64,000 nucleotides of DNA from Tepidiforma bonchosmolovskayae (GTDB lineage Bacteria; Chloroflexota; Dehalococcoidia; Tepidiformales; Tepidiformaceae): the NCBI RefSeq assembly GCF_008838325.1, contig NZ_CP042829.1:1984001-2048000 (forward strand), in the 5' to 3' direction. The notes under the pieces are model-generated. The model worked only from the letters and a program-made list of their open reading frames with translations. It was not told the origin of the DNA and ran no database searches. Within the stretch, counting starts at the first letter, position 1; each line of letters starts with the position of its first letter. Positions 8,172 to 15,987 of the stretch are shown piece by piece. A program made the position numbers and the translations under genes.

Positions 8172-9475
8172 CGCTCGGACCCGTCCGCCGCTGCAACCGG
8201 CTCGCGCAGGCAGCGGTTCGTCACGAAGCCCGCTGCGGCCCACGCCCGGTGGTCAATCCCGCCCGGCGCATCGTAGACGAGCTGCCGCGCCATCAGCGCT
8301 GCCGCCTCGCACGGGTCAAGCGCACGGACCCAGTCGGCCCGGTGCGCCACCACGAGCGCGTCCGCGCCTTCGAGCGCTGCCGGCAGCGTGCCCGGGCAGC
8401 AGATGCCCGGCGCCTCCCGGACGAGCGGGTCGTAGCCCCGCACCTCCGCGCCGTGCAGCGCCAGCGCTTCAGCCAGCGCCAGCGCCCGCGATTCCCGCAG
8501 GTCGTCCGTGCCCGGCTTGAACGCCAGCCCCAGCACCGCAATCGTCCGCCCCTCGAGCCCGCCCAGCGCCTCGTCAAGCCACGCCGCGGCCTGCCCGACC
8601 CGCTCCCGGTTCACCCGGATCGTCGCTTGCAGCTGGTGGAGCGTCAGCCCCCGCGCTGCCGCCACGTACTCCAGGGCTGCCGTGTCCTTCGGCAGGCAGT
8701 GGCCGCCGAACCCGAGCCCCGGCCCGAGGTAGGCCTCCCGTCCAATACGCCGGTCCGCGCGCAGCGTCTCGAACAGCACCTCCGGGTCAGCGCCCAGCCT
8801 CGCAGCGAGGTCGGCCATCTCGTTTGCGAAGCTCACTGTCGTCGCGAGGAACGCATTCGCCGCGTACTTCGCCAGCTCCGCCGTCACCCGGTCGCACCGG
8901 TACACCGGCGCCGATATCCCCGCGAACAGCCGGGCCACCCGCTCGCACCGCACCCGGTCCCGCGCCCCAACCACGATCCGGTCCGGCTCCCGGAAATCCT
9001 CCCATGCCCGCCCCTCCCGCAGGAACTCCGGCACATGCACGACCCCAAGGTCGCCCCGCCCGGCAGCCCGCAACGCCGCCTCCAGCCTGTCGCCGGTCCC
9101 CGGCGGCACCGTCGAGCGGGTCACGACCGTGCCCCCGGGTCGCAGCGTCCGCGCCGCGTATTCGGCCGCCGCAAACAGCTGCCGCAGGTCGGGCTCCCCG
9201 CCCGGCAGCGGCGGCGTATCGACACACAGGAAGGCGAAATCGAACCCTCCTGGCGCCGCGCCGGGCGCGAAGCGCAGCGCCCGCAGCCGCAGCGCGCTCT
9301 GCAGCGCCGCCCGGAGGCCGGGTTCCGCCTCCCGCAGCCGGCCGGCCTGCAGCTCCTCCACCCGCCCGGCGTTCGTGTCTACTCCTGTCACGTCGTGAAG
9401 GAGGTGCGCCAGCCCGACCGCCGTCACCGCCCCGATGCGGCCGACGCCGATGACCAGGACCCGTTCTGCTTCCAA
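8168..9475 (-). CDS. UDP-glucose 6-dehydrogenase
   Basis: Oxidises UDP-glucose to UDP-glucuronate with two NAD+. The 435-residue protein starts with a Rossmann fold (VIGVGRIGAVTAVGLAH) followed by the aspartate of the NAD pocket (GVDTN). It has TRSTVPPGTGD, HVPEFLREG, the ELAKYAANAFLATTVSFANE helix, and the catalytic-cysteine segment GLGFGGHCLPKD near residue 255, with FKPGTDDLRES in the C-terminal domain. Unlike many homologues the Gly-rich loop is G-x-G-x2-G with Val-Gly-Arg-Ile. The start is TTG with an AGGAG site about ten bases upstream. It is the first gene of the minus-strand pair and supplies UDP-GlcA probably used by the coupled glycosyltransferase. Confidence 0.95.
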   Translation of the reverse strand: MEAERVLVIGVGRIGAVTAVGLAHLLHDVTGVDTNAGRVEELQAGRLREAEPGLRAALQSALRLRALRFAPGAAPGGFDFAFLCVDTPPLPGGEPDLRQLFAAAEYAARTLRPGGTVVTRSTVPPGTGDRLEAALRAAGRGDLGVVHVPEFLREGRAWEDFREPDRIVVGARDRVRCERVARLFAGISAPVYRCDRVTAELAKYAANAFLATTVSFANEMADLAARLGADPEVLFETLRADRRIGREAYLGPGLGFGGHCLPKDTAALEYVAAARGLTLHQLQATIRVNRERVGQAAAWLDEALGGLEGRTIAVLGLAFKPGTDDLRESRALALAEALALHGAEVRGYDPLVREAPGICCPGTLPAALEGADALVVAHRADWVRALDPCEAAALMARQLVYDAPGGIDHRAWAAAGFVTNRCLREPVAAADGSER

Positions 9476-9609
9476 ATGATTTGCTCCTGTATTGCTCCCT
9501 CAGGAATACCGTCGCCCCGTTGTCGGGCCGTTCACGTCTCGCGAACGGAGCGTTAAGAAAACGGCGCCCTCACAACCGACCGTTCATCTTTGCCACGTTC
9601 ACTCCCCTT

Positions 9610-10674
9610 GTGATCCTTTTCATCACCCGCAAGTACCCTCCCGCCATCGGCGGCATGGAAGAGTTCTCCCGCCAGCTCACCGCGGCCTACCCCGGCCCGT
9701 CCCGGGTCTGTGCCCTCCGCCGCGGCCAGCGCCGGCTCCCGCTCTTCATCGGCTCCGCCGTCATCCAGTGCGCCGCTGCCCGCGGCCGCGTCTCTGCCAT
9801 CCACCTCGGCGACGGGCTTCTTGCGCTCGCCGCGCCGCTCTTCGAGGCGCTGGCCGACGCCCCCGCCGTCGTCACCGTCCACGGCCAGGACGTCACCCGC
9901 CCCTTCCCGGGTTACGGCGGCCTCGTCCGCATGGCGCTCCGCCGCCTCGGCCCCCGCCGCGTCGTCGCCGTCAGCACCTACACCGCCGGCGAAGTCACCC
10001 GCCGCTGCGGCTTCCGCCCGCGCGTCATCCTCAACGGCGTCGATGTCGCCCGCTTCACCCGCATCCAGCGCGCGCCGGACCGGGCCGCAGCCCGGGCCGC
10101 CCTCGGCCTCCCGCCCCGGGGCCCGCTCATCGTGAGCGTCGGCCGCCTGGTCGAACGGAAAGGCATCGTCTGGTTCGCCAGCCAGGTACTGCCGCTCCTC
10201 CCCCGCGACGTCGTCTTCGCCGTCGCCGGCGACGGCCCCGAACTGCCCCGCCTCCGCGCCGTCGCCGCCGCCGAGCCGCGCCTGGTGCTCCTCGGCCCGC
10301 TGCCCGACGTCGCTGTCGACCGCCTCTACGCCTGCGCCGACCTCTTCGTCGCGCCGAACGTCCCCGTCCCCGGTCGGCCCGAGGGCTTCGGTATCGCCCC
10401 CGCCGAGGCCGCTGCCGCCGGAGTTCCCGTCCTTGTCGCCGCTCTCGAAGGCCTGGTCGACATGGCCAGTGTCAGCGGGGCCACGCTCGTCGCGCCGGCC
10501 GACCCTGCCGCCTGGGCCGTCGCCGTCCAGTCGGCGCTGGCGGCGCCGCCGAGGCCGCGGCCGCCCGTCCGATCGTGGGCCGACGTCGCTGCCGACTACG
10601 CCCGCCTGTTCGAAAGCGTCGCCGCCGATGCCCGCCGCGCCACCCCGCGGCCGATCCGCCCCGCGCCGAAGTAG
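9610..10674 (+). CDS. GT4 family glycosyltransferase
   Basis: A 354-residue GT-B glycosyltransferase. It opens VILFITRKYPPAIGGMEEF, the acceptor-side Gly-Gly loop at the very N-terminus, which supports the GTG start at 9610. Frames extending upstream add Arg-rich non-hydrophobic sequence. Donor-side motifs are SVGRLVERKG, AGDGPELPRL and EGFGIAPAEAAAAGVPVL (E-x7-E). It is divergent from UDP-glucose dehydrogenase across a 134-bp spacer and its 3' end overlaps the convergent flippase-like gene by 79 bp. Donor and acceptor are unknown; surface polysaccharide or glycolipid assembly is inferred from its neighbours. Confidence 0.88.
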   Translation: MILFITRKYPPAIGGMEEFSRQLTAAYPGPSRVCALRRGQRRLPLFIGSAVIQCAAARGRVSAIHLGDGLLALAAPLFEALADAPAVVTVHGQDVTRPFPGYGGLVRMALRRLGPRRVVAVSTYTAGEVTRRCGFRPRVILNGVDVARFTRIQRAPDRAAARAALGLPPRGPLIVSVGRLVERKGIVWFASQVLPLLPRDVVFAVAGDGPELPRLRAVAAAEPRLVLLGPLPDVAVDRLYACADLFVAPNVPVPGRPEGFGIAPAEAAAAGVPVLVAALEGLVDMASVSGATLVAPADPAAWAVAVQSALAAPPRPRPPVRSWADVAADYARLFESVAADARRATPRPIRPAPK

Positions 10675-11534
10675 CCCGCTGCCAGCGCCGCATCCACGAG
10701 AACGGCCGTCGCCCGCGCCACCACGGCCACCGTCAGCGCTGTCGCTGCGCCGAGCTGTCCGCCGAGGAGCGCCACGATCACGCTCTCCCGCACCCCGGCG
10801 CCCGAGGGTGCAAACGGCGTCACATACCCGGCCAGGCTCGCCAGCGCAAACACCGCGACCCCCTCCTCCCAGCGCGACAGCGGCCATGGGCTGACCACCA
10901 CCGCCGCGACGTGAAAAGCGAGCCCCGCCAGCAGGGCCGCCGCCGACATCGCCGCAAAACCCAGCACGGCCGGGCCCGCTGCCACGACGACGCCGCTCCG
11001 CTCCCCGCGCGGTCCGAACCGCCCGCTCACCCGGCGGACCAATCCCGGCCGCGCCCCGCCCAGCGCCAGGCCCGCAGCCGCGGTGAGACCACCTGCCGCC
11101 GCCCACCACCATTCCAGTCCGTAGGCCGGCACGGCCAGCGCCGCCGGCACCGCAATCGATGCCGCCAGCTGGAGCACCTGCTCCACCCACAGCAGCGCCG
11201 CGATGACCGGCGCCCCGGCCCCGGCGTCACGGAGCGCGAGGTACTTCCCTGCCGGCCCCGTCGGCGGGCCCGGCAGGTACCGAACCACCCACCCGTGCAC
11301 AAATGCGCGAAGCCATACCCTGCGAGCCCTTCCCGGCCAGGTTCCCTCGCCGAGCCACTGCCACCCGAGCGCCAGCATCGCCACCTGCGCCGCATACAGC
11401 GCCGCGGCCCACCCCAGCGCATCCACCGCCCAGCCCTCGTGGTTCCGCCAGATCTCCCGCCCTGCGACGATGACCGCCAGCCCGAGGGCCGCCCCGGCCC
11501 CGATCCGCAGCGCGAGCGCGACGGCGCGGATCAT
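10596..11534 (-). CDS. flippase-like integral membrane protein (lysylphosphatidylglycerol synthase TM / UPF0104 type)
   Basis: A 312-residue polytopic membrane protein with about eight to nine hydrophobic segments. The late motif PFAPSGAGVRESVIVALLG matches the Gly-rich/Glu motif of the LPG-synthase transmembrane superfamily, which is often found beside glycosyltransferase genes and proposed to move or modify lipid-linked glycans. The start ATG overlaps the stop of the upstream gene (ATGA at 11531-11534), so they are coupled. The C-terminus is Arg/Ala-rich and overlaps the opposite-strand glycosyltransferase. Function beyond membrane location is inference. Confidence 0.8.
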   Translation of the reverse strand: MIRAVALALRIGAGAALGLAVIVAGREIWRNHEGWAVDALGWAAALYAAQVAMLALGWQWLGEGTWPGRARRVWLRAFVHGWVVRYLPGPPTGPAGKYLALRDAGAGAPVIAALLWVEQVLQLAASIAVPAALAVPAYGLEWWWAAAGGLTAAAGLALGGARPGLVRRVSGRFGPRGERSGVVVAAGPAVLGFAAMSAAALLAGLAFHVAAVVVSPWPLSRWEEGVAVFALASLAGYVTPFAPSGAGVRESVIVALLGGQLGAATALTVAVVARATAVLVDAALAAGYFGAGRIGRGVARRASAATLSNRRA

Positions 11535-13513
11535 CGTGCGGCGGCCGCCGGCTGAGCACCGCCAGGCCGCACCCGCTCCAGCAGCACCACAGCGTACCGC
11601 CCAACCCGTACCCGCCCATCGTCGAGCAGTTCGCCGCCCTGCACCCCGGCGAACGCGTGCATCCCGGGCCGGACGCTCGCCGCCAGCGGCGCGTCTCCGT
11701 AGTTCACGAGGTGCACCTCAAGCCCTCGCGGTCCCTCCCACAGGTCCGCATACCCCGGCCCGGAGAGTTCAACCTGCGCCGGGTTCATCGCCGCCAGCAC
11801 CCGCGCCATCCCCTCGTCCATCGGCACCCGCGCGAACCGCCCGCCGAACACCAGCCGGAACAGCAGGTCCAGCCGGTCGACGAACCGCCGCACATGCACC
11901 CGGCTGTAGTACCCGTCCACCACCCGCGGCCCCAGCACCCGGATCACCGGCTCGAGCGGCCCGGCAAACCAGCGAAACCCGCTGTGGCCACGCCGCTTCA
12001 GGCCAAGCTCCCCGAAGCGCAGCACCCGGCCGTGGAACCACGCCGGCGGCGCCGCGCTTGCCGGGAGGAGCAGGCAGCCCAGGTCGCACGGCCCGTGCCG
12101 CTCACCGATGACCCGGAAGGGAATGCCAGCACCAACCAGCGCCTGGACCACCGCGAGGTAGTCGTCCTCGTCGCCCGGGTAGAGGTCGCCCCGCCAGCCG
12201 ATCGCGTCCGGCACGAAGACGCCGACGCGCGCCGCCTCCTGCCGGTCGCACCCGTCTGCGAGCAGCGCGCCGAACTGCCGGACCACCTCGCCGAACGCCG
12301 CGAGCCGCGCATCGTCGCGGCCCTGCCGCAGCAGCGTCCACTTTTCGTCCTCGATGTACTCTGCCGCCCGCAGCACCGGCACCCCGCCCGCCGCGTACCC
12401 CTCTGCCGCAATCTTCGCAAACGTCGACGGCGGCGGCGGCCCGTCCACGCCGATCCCCCGCTCGTAGGCGATGCTCAGCGCCGGCGCCCCGGGTCTCAGC
12501 GCCCGCAGCAGCTTGTAGGTCCCGGCGTTCTGCACCAGCATGCCGTTCGCTGCCCGCGGCGATTGCAGATTCTCCACGAACAGCCAGTCCATGAACGACG
12601 CAATCGCGGGAAGGTCCGCGCCGAACACATTGAACGTGTTCACGTTCACGCCGCCGACCGTGTTCGTCACGAACCTCGTCCCCGGGTAGGCCAGCCGCAC
12701 TTGCTCGACAATGCCCCGCAAGAACTCCGTCAGCGTCCCGGCGCGCCATTCGGCGAACCGCCGTGCCGCCTCGCTCCGCCCCGGCCGGAACAGCCGCGGC
12801 AGCGGCAGCGGGTCCAGCCCGCGTCCGGCCTGCCACTCCCCGAACGCCTCCCGGCACCGCAGGCACGCGCAGCCGGCGAACGCCGTGTAGTCCCGCGACA
12901 GCGGTATCGGCATTCCCCCAAACGCACAGTTGTCGAAGAACAGGACGTCGGCCCCGCGCTGGCAGGCATCCAGGCAGCGCGTCAGCACCCATTCCCGCCA
13001 GCTCCGGTCGTTGAGACACGTGAAGAACCGCCCGTTGTAGTACGGGATCCGCTTTCCCTTCGGGGTCACTGCGTACCACGGTTTCGAAGCGAACGAGCCG
13101 AGCGCCGCCGCGTTCGATGGCTGGATGTACGCCGCCGCCAGCATCCCGAGCTCATGGCACCGACGCGCCGCCCGCTCGAACGTCCGCCAGTCCTCGGCTT
13201 CCAGCTCCGGCGGCAGGCCCCAGTTGTACGTGAGGAACACGCAGTTCACCCCGGCTGTGTCGCGCAGCCACCAGAGCCGCTCCGGCTCGTAGGCCTGGAG
13301 ATACGCCTCGCTGTCCGCCGGTCGCCCGAACCCCTTCAGCCGGTGAATCACCATGCTCCCGTTGCCCGCCCAGTAGTACGCGGGCACCAGCAGTTCACCC
13401 GGCTGCCGGCCATCTACCACGCAGGCAATCGTCGCCAGCAGCCCATTGTCAAAAGATGAACCTCCAGGGCCGCCCCTCCAGCCCCGTCCGGCGCGCGGGC
13501 GCCCCCGTCGCAC
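11531..13513 (-). CDS. putative glycoside-hydrolase-like TIM-barrel protein
   Basis: A large soluble protein (up to 660 residues) that looks like an uncharacterised glycosidase-type barrel, possibly of the GHL group. The strand-end motifs are NCVFLTYNWGLPPE, AAYIQPSN, TCLNDRSW and VLFFDNCAFGG, with Asp as a candidate catalytic acid. A CACLRCREAFGEW segment resembles the CxxC found after the barrel Asp in several hypothetical glycosyl hydrolases. The C-terminal third has beta-rich sequence ending VHLVNYGDAPL and VLLERV, like a carbohydrate-associated beta domain. The start is uncertain: the first ATG at 13513 precedes Arg/Gly-rich sequence, and the conserved part begins near ELLVPAYYW. It is coupled (ATGA) to the flippase-like gene. 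Confidence 0.65.
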   Translation of the reverse strand: MRRGRPRAGRGWRGGPGGSSFDNGLLATIACVVDGRQPGELLVPAYYWAGNGSMVIHRLKGFGRPADSEAYLQAYEPERLWWLRDTAGVNCVFLTYNWGLPPELEAEDWRTFERAARRCHELGMLAAAYIQPSNAAALGSFASKPWYAVTPKGKRIPYYNGRFFTCLNDRSWREWVLTRCLDACQRGADVLFFDNCAFGGMPIPLSRDYTAFAGCACLRCREAFGEWQAGRGLDPLPLPRLFRPGRSEAARRFAEWRAGTLTEFLRGIVEQVRLAYPGTRFVTNTVGGVNVNTFNVFGADLPAIASFMDWLFVENLQSPRAANGMLVQNAGTYKLLRALRPGAPALSIAYERGIGVDGPPPPSTFAKIAAEGYAAGGVPVLRAAEYIEDEKWTLLRQGRDDARLAAFGEVVRQFGALLADGCDRQEAARVGVFVPDAIGWRGDLYPGDEDDYLAVVQALVGAGIPFRVIGERHGPCDLGCLLLPASAAPPAWFHGRVLRFGELGLKRRGHSGFRWFAGPLEPVIRVLGPRVVDGYYSRVHVRRFVDRLDLLFRLVFGGRFARVPMDEGMARVLAAMNPAQVELSGPGYADLWEGPRGLEVHLVNYGDAPLAASVRPGMHAFAGVQGGELLDDGRVRVGRYAVVLLERVRPGGAQPAAAAR

Positions 13514-13617
13514 GCGCCCTTTCCATCGGGTGAACGCGAACGCCGCCGCCCCGCTTGACGCCGCACCTACCGGACGGAAAAATCGCCATGCTTCAAGAAG
13601 GAGGAGCCCTACACCCC

Positions 13618-14709
13618 ATGAACGTCAAAGCAGCGGTCCTGTACGCGCCAAACCAGCCCCTCGCCATCGAGGAGATCGAACTCGACGAACCCCAGGCCGG
13701 CGAAGTCCTCGTCAAAACCTCCGTTACCGGCGTCTGCCACTCCGACCTCCACTTCATGGAGGGCAAGTGGCTCTACCCCATGCCCGTTGTCCTCGGCCAT
13801 GAGTCCGCCGGCGTCGTCGCCAAAGTCGGCCCCGGCGTCACGAATGTCAAAGAGGGCGACCGCGTCGTCGTCGCCTTCGTCCAGTCCTGCGGCACGTGCA
13901 ACCGCTGCGTCACCGGCCGGCCCAACCTCTGCGAAAACACCCAGGCGCTCAACCGCATGGGCCGCGTCAAGCTGAAGGGCCAGCCCATCATGCAGTTCGC
14001 CGGCATGTCCGCCTTCGCCGAGTACCAGCTCGTGAGCGCCCACGCCTGCGTCCACGTCCCCGAAGGCGTCCCCATGCGCGCCGCCGCCCTCGTAGGCTGC
14101 AGCGTCATGACCGGCGTCGGCGCCGTCACCAACACCGTCAAGCTCCAGGCCGGCCAGACCGTCGCCGTCGTCGGCTGCGGCGGCGTCGGCCTCAACATCA
14201 TCCAGGGCGCAAAGATCGCCGGCGCCTCCCGCATCATCGCCGTCGACCTCCTCGAATCGAAGCTCGCCGCTGCGAAGGAGTTCGGCGCCACTGACGTCGT
14301 CGACGCCTCCAAGGGCGACGCCGTCCAGCAGGTCATCGCCATGACGAACGGCGGCGTCGACTACGCCTTCGAAGCCATCGGCCTCATGAAGACCGCCCAG
14401 CAGGCCTTCGAGATGGCCCGCCGCGGCGGCCAGGCCGTCATCGTCGGCATGCTCCCCCTCACCGAGCAGCTCACCATCCCCAACGCCGGCATGGCCTTCC
14501 TCGGCGAAAAGGGCATCGTTGGCAGCTTCTACGGCTCCACCCGCCAGACCTACGACATGCCCTGGCTCATGGAGCTCTACCGTCAGAAGCGCCTCAAGAT
14601 CGACGAGCTCATCTCCCGCGAATACACCCTCGACCAGATCAACGAGGCCTACGACGCCCTCAAGAAGGGCGAGGTCAACCGCTCCGTCATCGTCTTCAAC
14701 GGCGCCTGA
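13618..14709 (+). CDS. zinc-dependent alcohol dehydrogenase
   Basis: A 363-residue medium-chain alcohol dehydrogenase. Catalytic zinc ligands are the Cys of GVCHSDLHFMEG and the His of LGHESAG; the structural zinc site is C-x2-C-x2-C-x7-C (CGTCNRC and PNLC). The NAD loop is VVGCGGVGLNIIQGA followed by VDLLESKL, whose Asp predicts NAD rather than NADP. Overall it resembles class III/NDMA-dependent-like dehydrogenases. I chose ATG 13618 because homologues start MKAAVL-like and an AAGAAGGAGGAG tract ends about twelve bases upstream; ATG 13588 in the same frame is an alternative. A long hairpin follows the stop. The native alcohol is unknown. Confidence 0.93.
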   Translation: MNVKAAVLYAPNQPLAIEEIELDEPQAGEVLVKTSVTGVCHSDLHFMEGKWLYPMPVVLGHESAGVVAKVGPGVTNVKEGDRVVVAFVQSCGTCNRCVTGRPNLCENTQALNRMGRVKLKGQPIMQFAGMSAFAEYQLVSAHACVHVPEGVPMRAAALVGCSVMTGVGAVTNTVKLQAGQTVAVVGCGGVGLNIIQGAKIAGASRIIAVDLLESKLAAAKEFGATDVVDASKGDAVQQVIAMTNGGVDYAFEAIGLMKTAQQAFEMARRGGQAVIVGMLPLTEQLTIPNAGMAFLGEKGIVGSFYGSTRQTYDMPWLMELYRQKRLKIDELISREYTLDQINEAYDALKKGEVNRSVIVFNGA

Positions 14710-14736
14710 CGGTCCCGCTCAGCACCGTAAACGCAA

Positions 14737-14768
14737 CGGCGGCGCCCCTCAATCGAGGGGCGCCGCCG
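14737..14768. terminator. strong bidirectional hairpin between convergent adh and peroxiredoxin genes
   Basis: A perfect 14-bp stem (CGGCGGCGCCCCTC) with an AATC loop. It stands between the ends of two convergent genes and can serve both. Only a short T-run (GTTTCG) follows on the plus strand. Confidence 0.85.
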
Positions 14769-14809
14769 CGGTTTCGCGCTGCGGCCGGGCCGGCCGGCGG
14801 CACTTCCGG

Positions 14810-15283
14810 TCAGCCCTTGGCGCAGGCCAGCACCGGGTCGTAATCCGGGATGTCCGTAATCTTCTCCGTCGGCTGGATCCAGGCCACCTTCCCCTCCTTA
14901 TCCACCACGATCACCACCCGGTTCGCGACACCCCGCGACTCGATCAGCACGCCGTATTTCCGTGCGGTTTCCCCGTGCGGATTGAAGTCGCTCAGGATCG
15001 GGAAGTCCACGCCGAGCTCCTTCTTCCACGCCGCCTGCGCCCACGGGCCGTCGCAGGAGATAACCACCGGGATGGCGCCCTCGTTGCGGAATTCCTGCAC
15101 TTTCTCCTTGAGGGTCTGGAGCTGGTTGCTGCACACCGTCGAGAACGCCGCCGGCACGAAGCTGATAACCACCGCATTCTTGCCCCGGTAGTCCGAAAGC
15201 CGGAACTTCTCGCCCGTCGGGCTCATCGGCAGCTCGAAGTCCGGCGCCTCGTCCCCCACCTTCAGGGTTGCTGTCTCTGCCAC
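14810..15283 (-). CDS. peroxiredoxin (AhpC/TSA family)
   Basis: A 157-residue thioredoxin-fold peroxidase that would reduce hydrogen or organic peroxides. It opens AETATLKVGDEAPDFELP, the usual start of Bcp/AhpE-type peroxiredoxins. The active-site stretch is FVPAAFSTVCSNQL, keeping the P-x3-S/T-x2-C pattern with Ser in place of the usual Thr. A second Cys in VISCDGPW and one near the C-terminus (LACAKG) could resolve the sulfenate. GTG at 15283 is chosen because upstream residues do not fit the fold. It is divergent from the Ni-superoxide dismutase gene, so products of superoxide dismutation could be cleared by its neighbour. Confidence 0.92.
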   Translation of the reverse strand: MAETATLKVGDEAPDFELPMSPTGEKFRLSDYRGKNAVVISFVPAAFSTVCSNQLQTLKEKVQEFRNEGAIPVVISCDGPWAQAAWKKELGVDFPILSDFNPHGETARKYGVLIESRGVANRVVIVVDKEGKVAWIQPTEKITDIPDYDPVLACAKG

Positions 15284-15379
15284 GGGAAACCCCCATTCCG
15301 TAAAGTTGTGCCGCTCGATCGTACAGGCTCCGTTGTTGCTGCGTCTGCCCCGCGCCTGCAGCGGTCTGCCGCGGCCGCC

Positions 15380-15385
15380 TATAAT
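15380..15385 (+). promoter_or_regulatory. consensus -10 box (TATAAT) upstream of sodN
   Basis: A perfect TATAAT in very GC-rich DNA, 45 bases before the sodN start. No good -35 box is seen at the normal distance. Confidence 0.6.
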
Positions 15386-15429
15386 CCCTCGTGGCACTCG
15401 CACCATCCCACCAGGAGTAACCACAGGCC

Positions 15430-15876
15430 ATGAACCTTCTCCGCTTCCTCCGCCCGTCGACCATCGCCCACGCCCACTGCGATGGCCCCTGCGGCGTCTA
15501 CGACCCGGCCGCGGCCCGCATCGCCGCTGAGGCCGTCCTCTCCATGGAAAAGAAGATCGCCGCCCTCGGCGACGCCCAGGACCTCGCCACGGTCAACACC
15601 CGCACCCGCTTCATCGCCATCAAGGAGCAGCAGGCCGACCTCGTCAAAAAGGAGCTCGACATCCTCTGGCACGACTACTTCAAGCCCGAGCACCTCGAGA
15701 AGTACCCCAACCTCCACGACATCTTCTGGAAGGCCGCGAAGGCCGCCTCGAAGTGCAAGCACGAATCGAACCCCGCCAACGGCGAGGCACTCCTGAAGGC
15801 GATCGAAGAGGTCCACAACATCTTCTGGGCCACCAAGAACCGCACCGACGTTCCCTTCTACCGCGCCAACCCCTAG
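15430..15876 (+). CDS. sodN: nickel-containing superoxide dismutase precursor
   Basis: Dismutates superoxide using a nickel bound by an N-terminal hook. The 148-residue precursor has a 15-residue propeptide (MNLLRFLRPSTIAHA). The hook HCDGPCGVY then begins at His16, with Cys17 and Cys21 as thiolate ligands, matching the family's HCDLPCGVY except Leu to Gly. Downstream conserved features are IKEQQADLVKKE, LWHDYFKPEHLEKYP and IFWATK, the four-helix bundle of NiSOD. Maturation needs a protease to expose His16; a matching SodX-type protease is at 45090-45518, not adjacent. An AGGAG site lies 13 bases before ATG, and a strong hairpin follows the gene. The C-terminal tail and a short insert make it longer than the Streptomyces enzyme. 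Confidence 0.95.
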   Translation: MNLLRFLRPSTIAHAHCDGPCGVYDPAAARIAAEAVLSMEKKIAALGDAQDLATVNTRTRFIAIKEQQADLVKKELDILWHDYFKPEHLEKYPNLHDIFWKAAKAASKCKHESNPANGEALLKAIEEVHNIFWATKNRTDVPFYRANP

Positions 15877-15910
15877 GCTGCGCTATCCCCGGAAGGCACG
15901 CGACGACAAC

Positions 15911-15945
15911 GGAAGGCGGGTTCCCGCAACGGGAACCCGCCTTCC
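15911..15945 (+). terminator. perfect 16-bp hairpin after sodN
   Basis: A 16-bp perfect stem (GGAAGGCGGGTTCCCG) closes on a CAA loop, 35 bases after the sodN stop and ahead of the ffh promoter. No U-tract follows, as with other hairpins in this window. Confidence 0.85.
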
Positions 15946-15973
15946 CCATCTGCCCCCACGGCGGCCTGGCCGC

Positions 15974-15979
15974 TACACT
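15974..15979 (+). promoter_or_regulatory. -10 box (TACACT) of ffh, spaced for a leaderless transcript
   Basis: TACACT ends eight bases before the ffh ATG, and there is no ribosome site between. Transcription would begin at or next to the start codon. Confidence 0.5.
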
Positions 15980-15987
15980 GGTACCAG

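Noticed and set aside
9492-11555. 687-codon Arg/Pro-rich plus-strand frame spanning a glycosyltransferase and a flippase gene
   Set aside because: Composition is that of a shifted frame in GC-rich coding DNA; both overlapped genes have convincing motifs.
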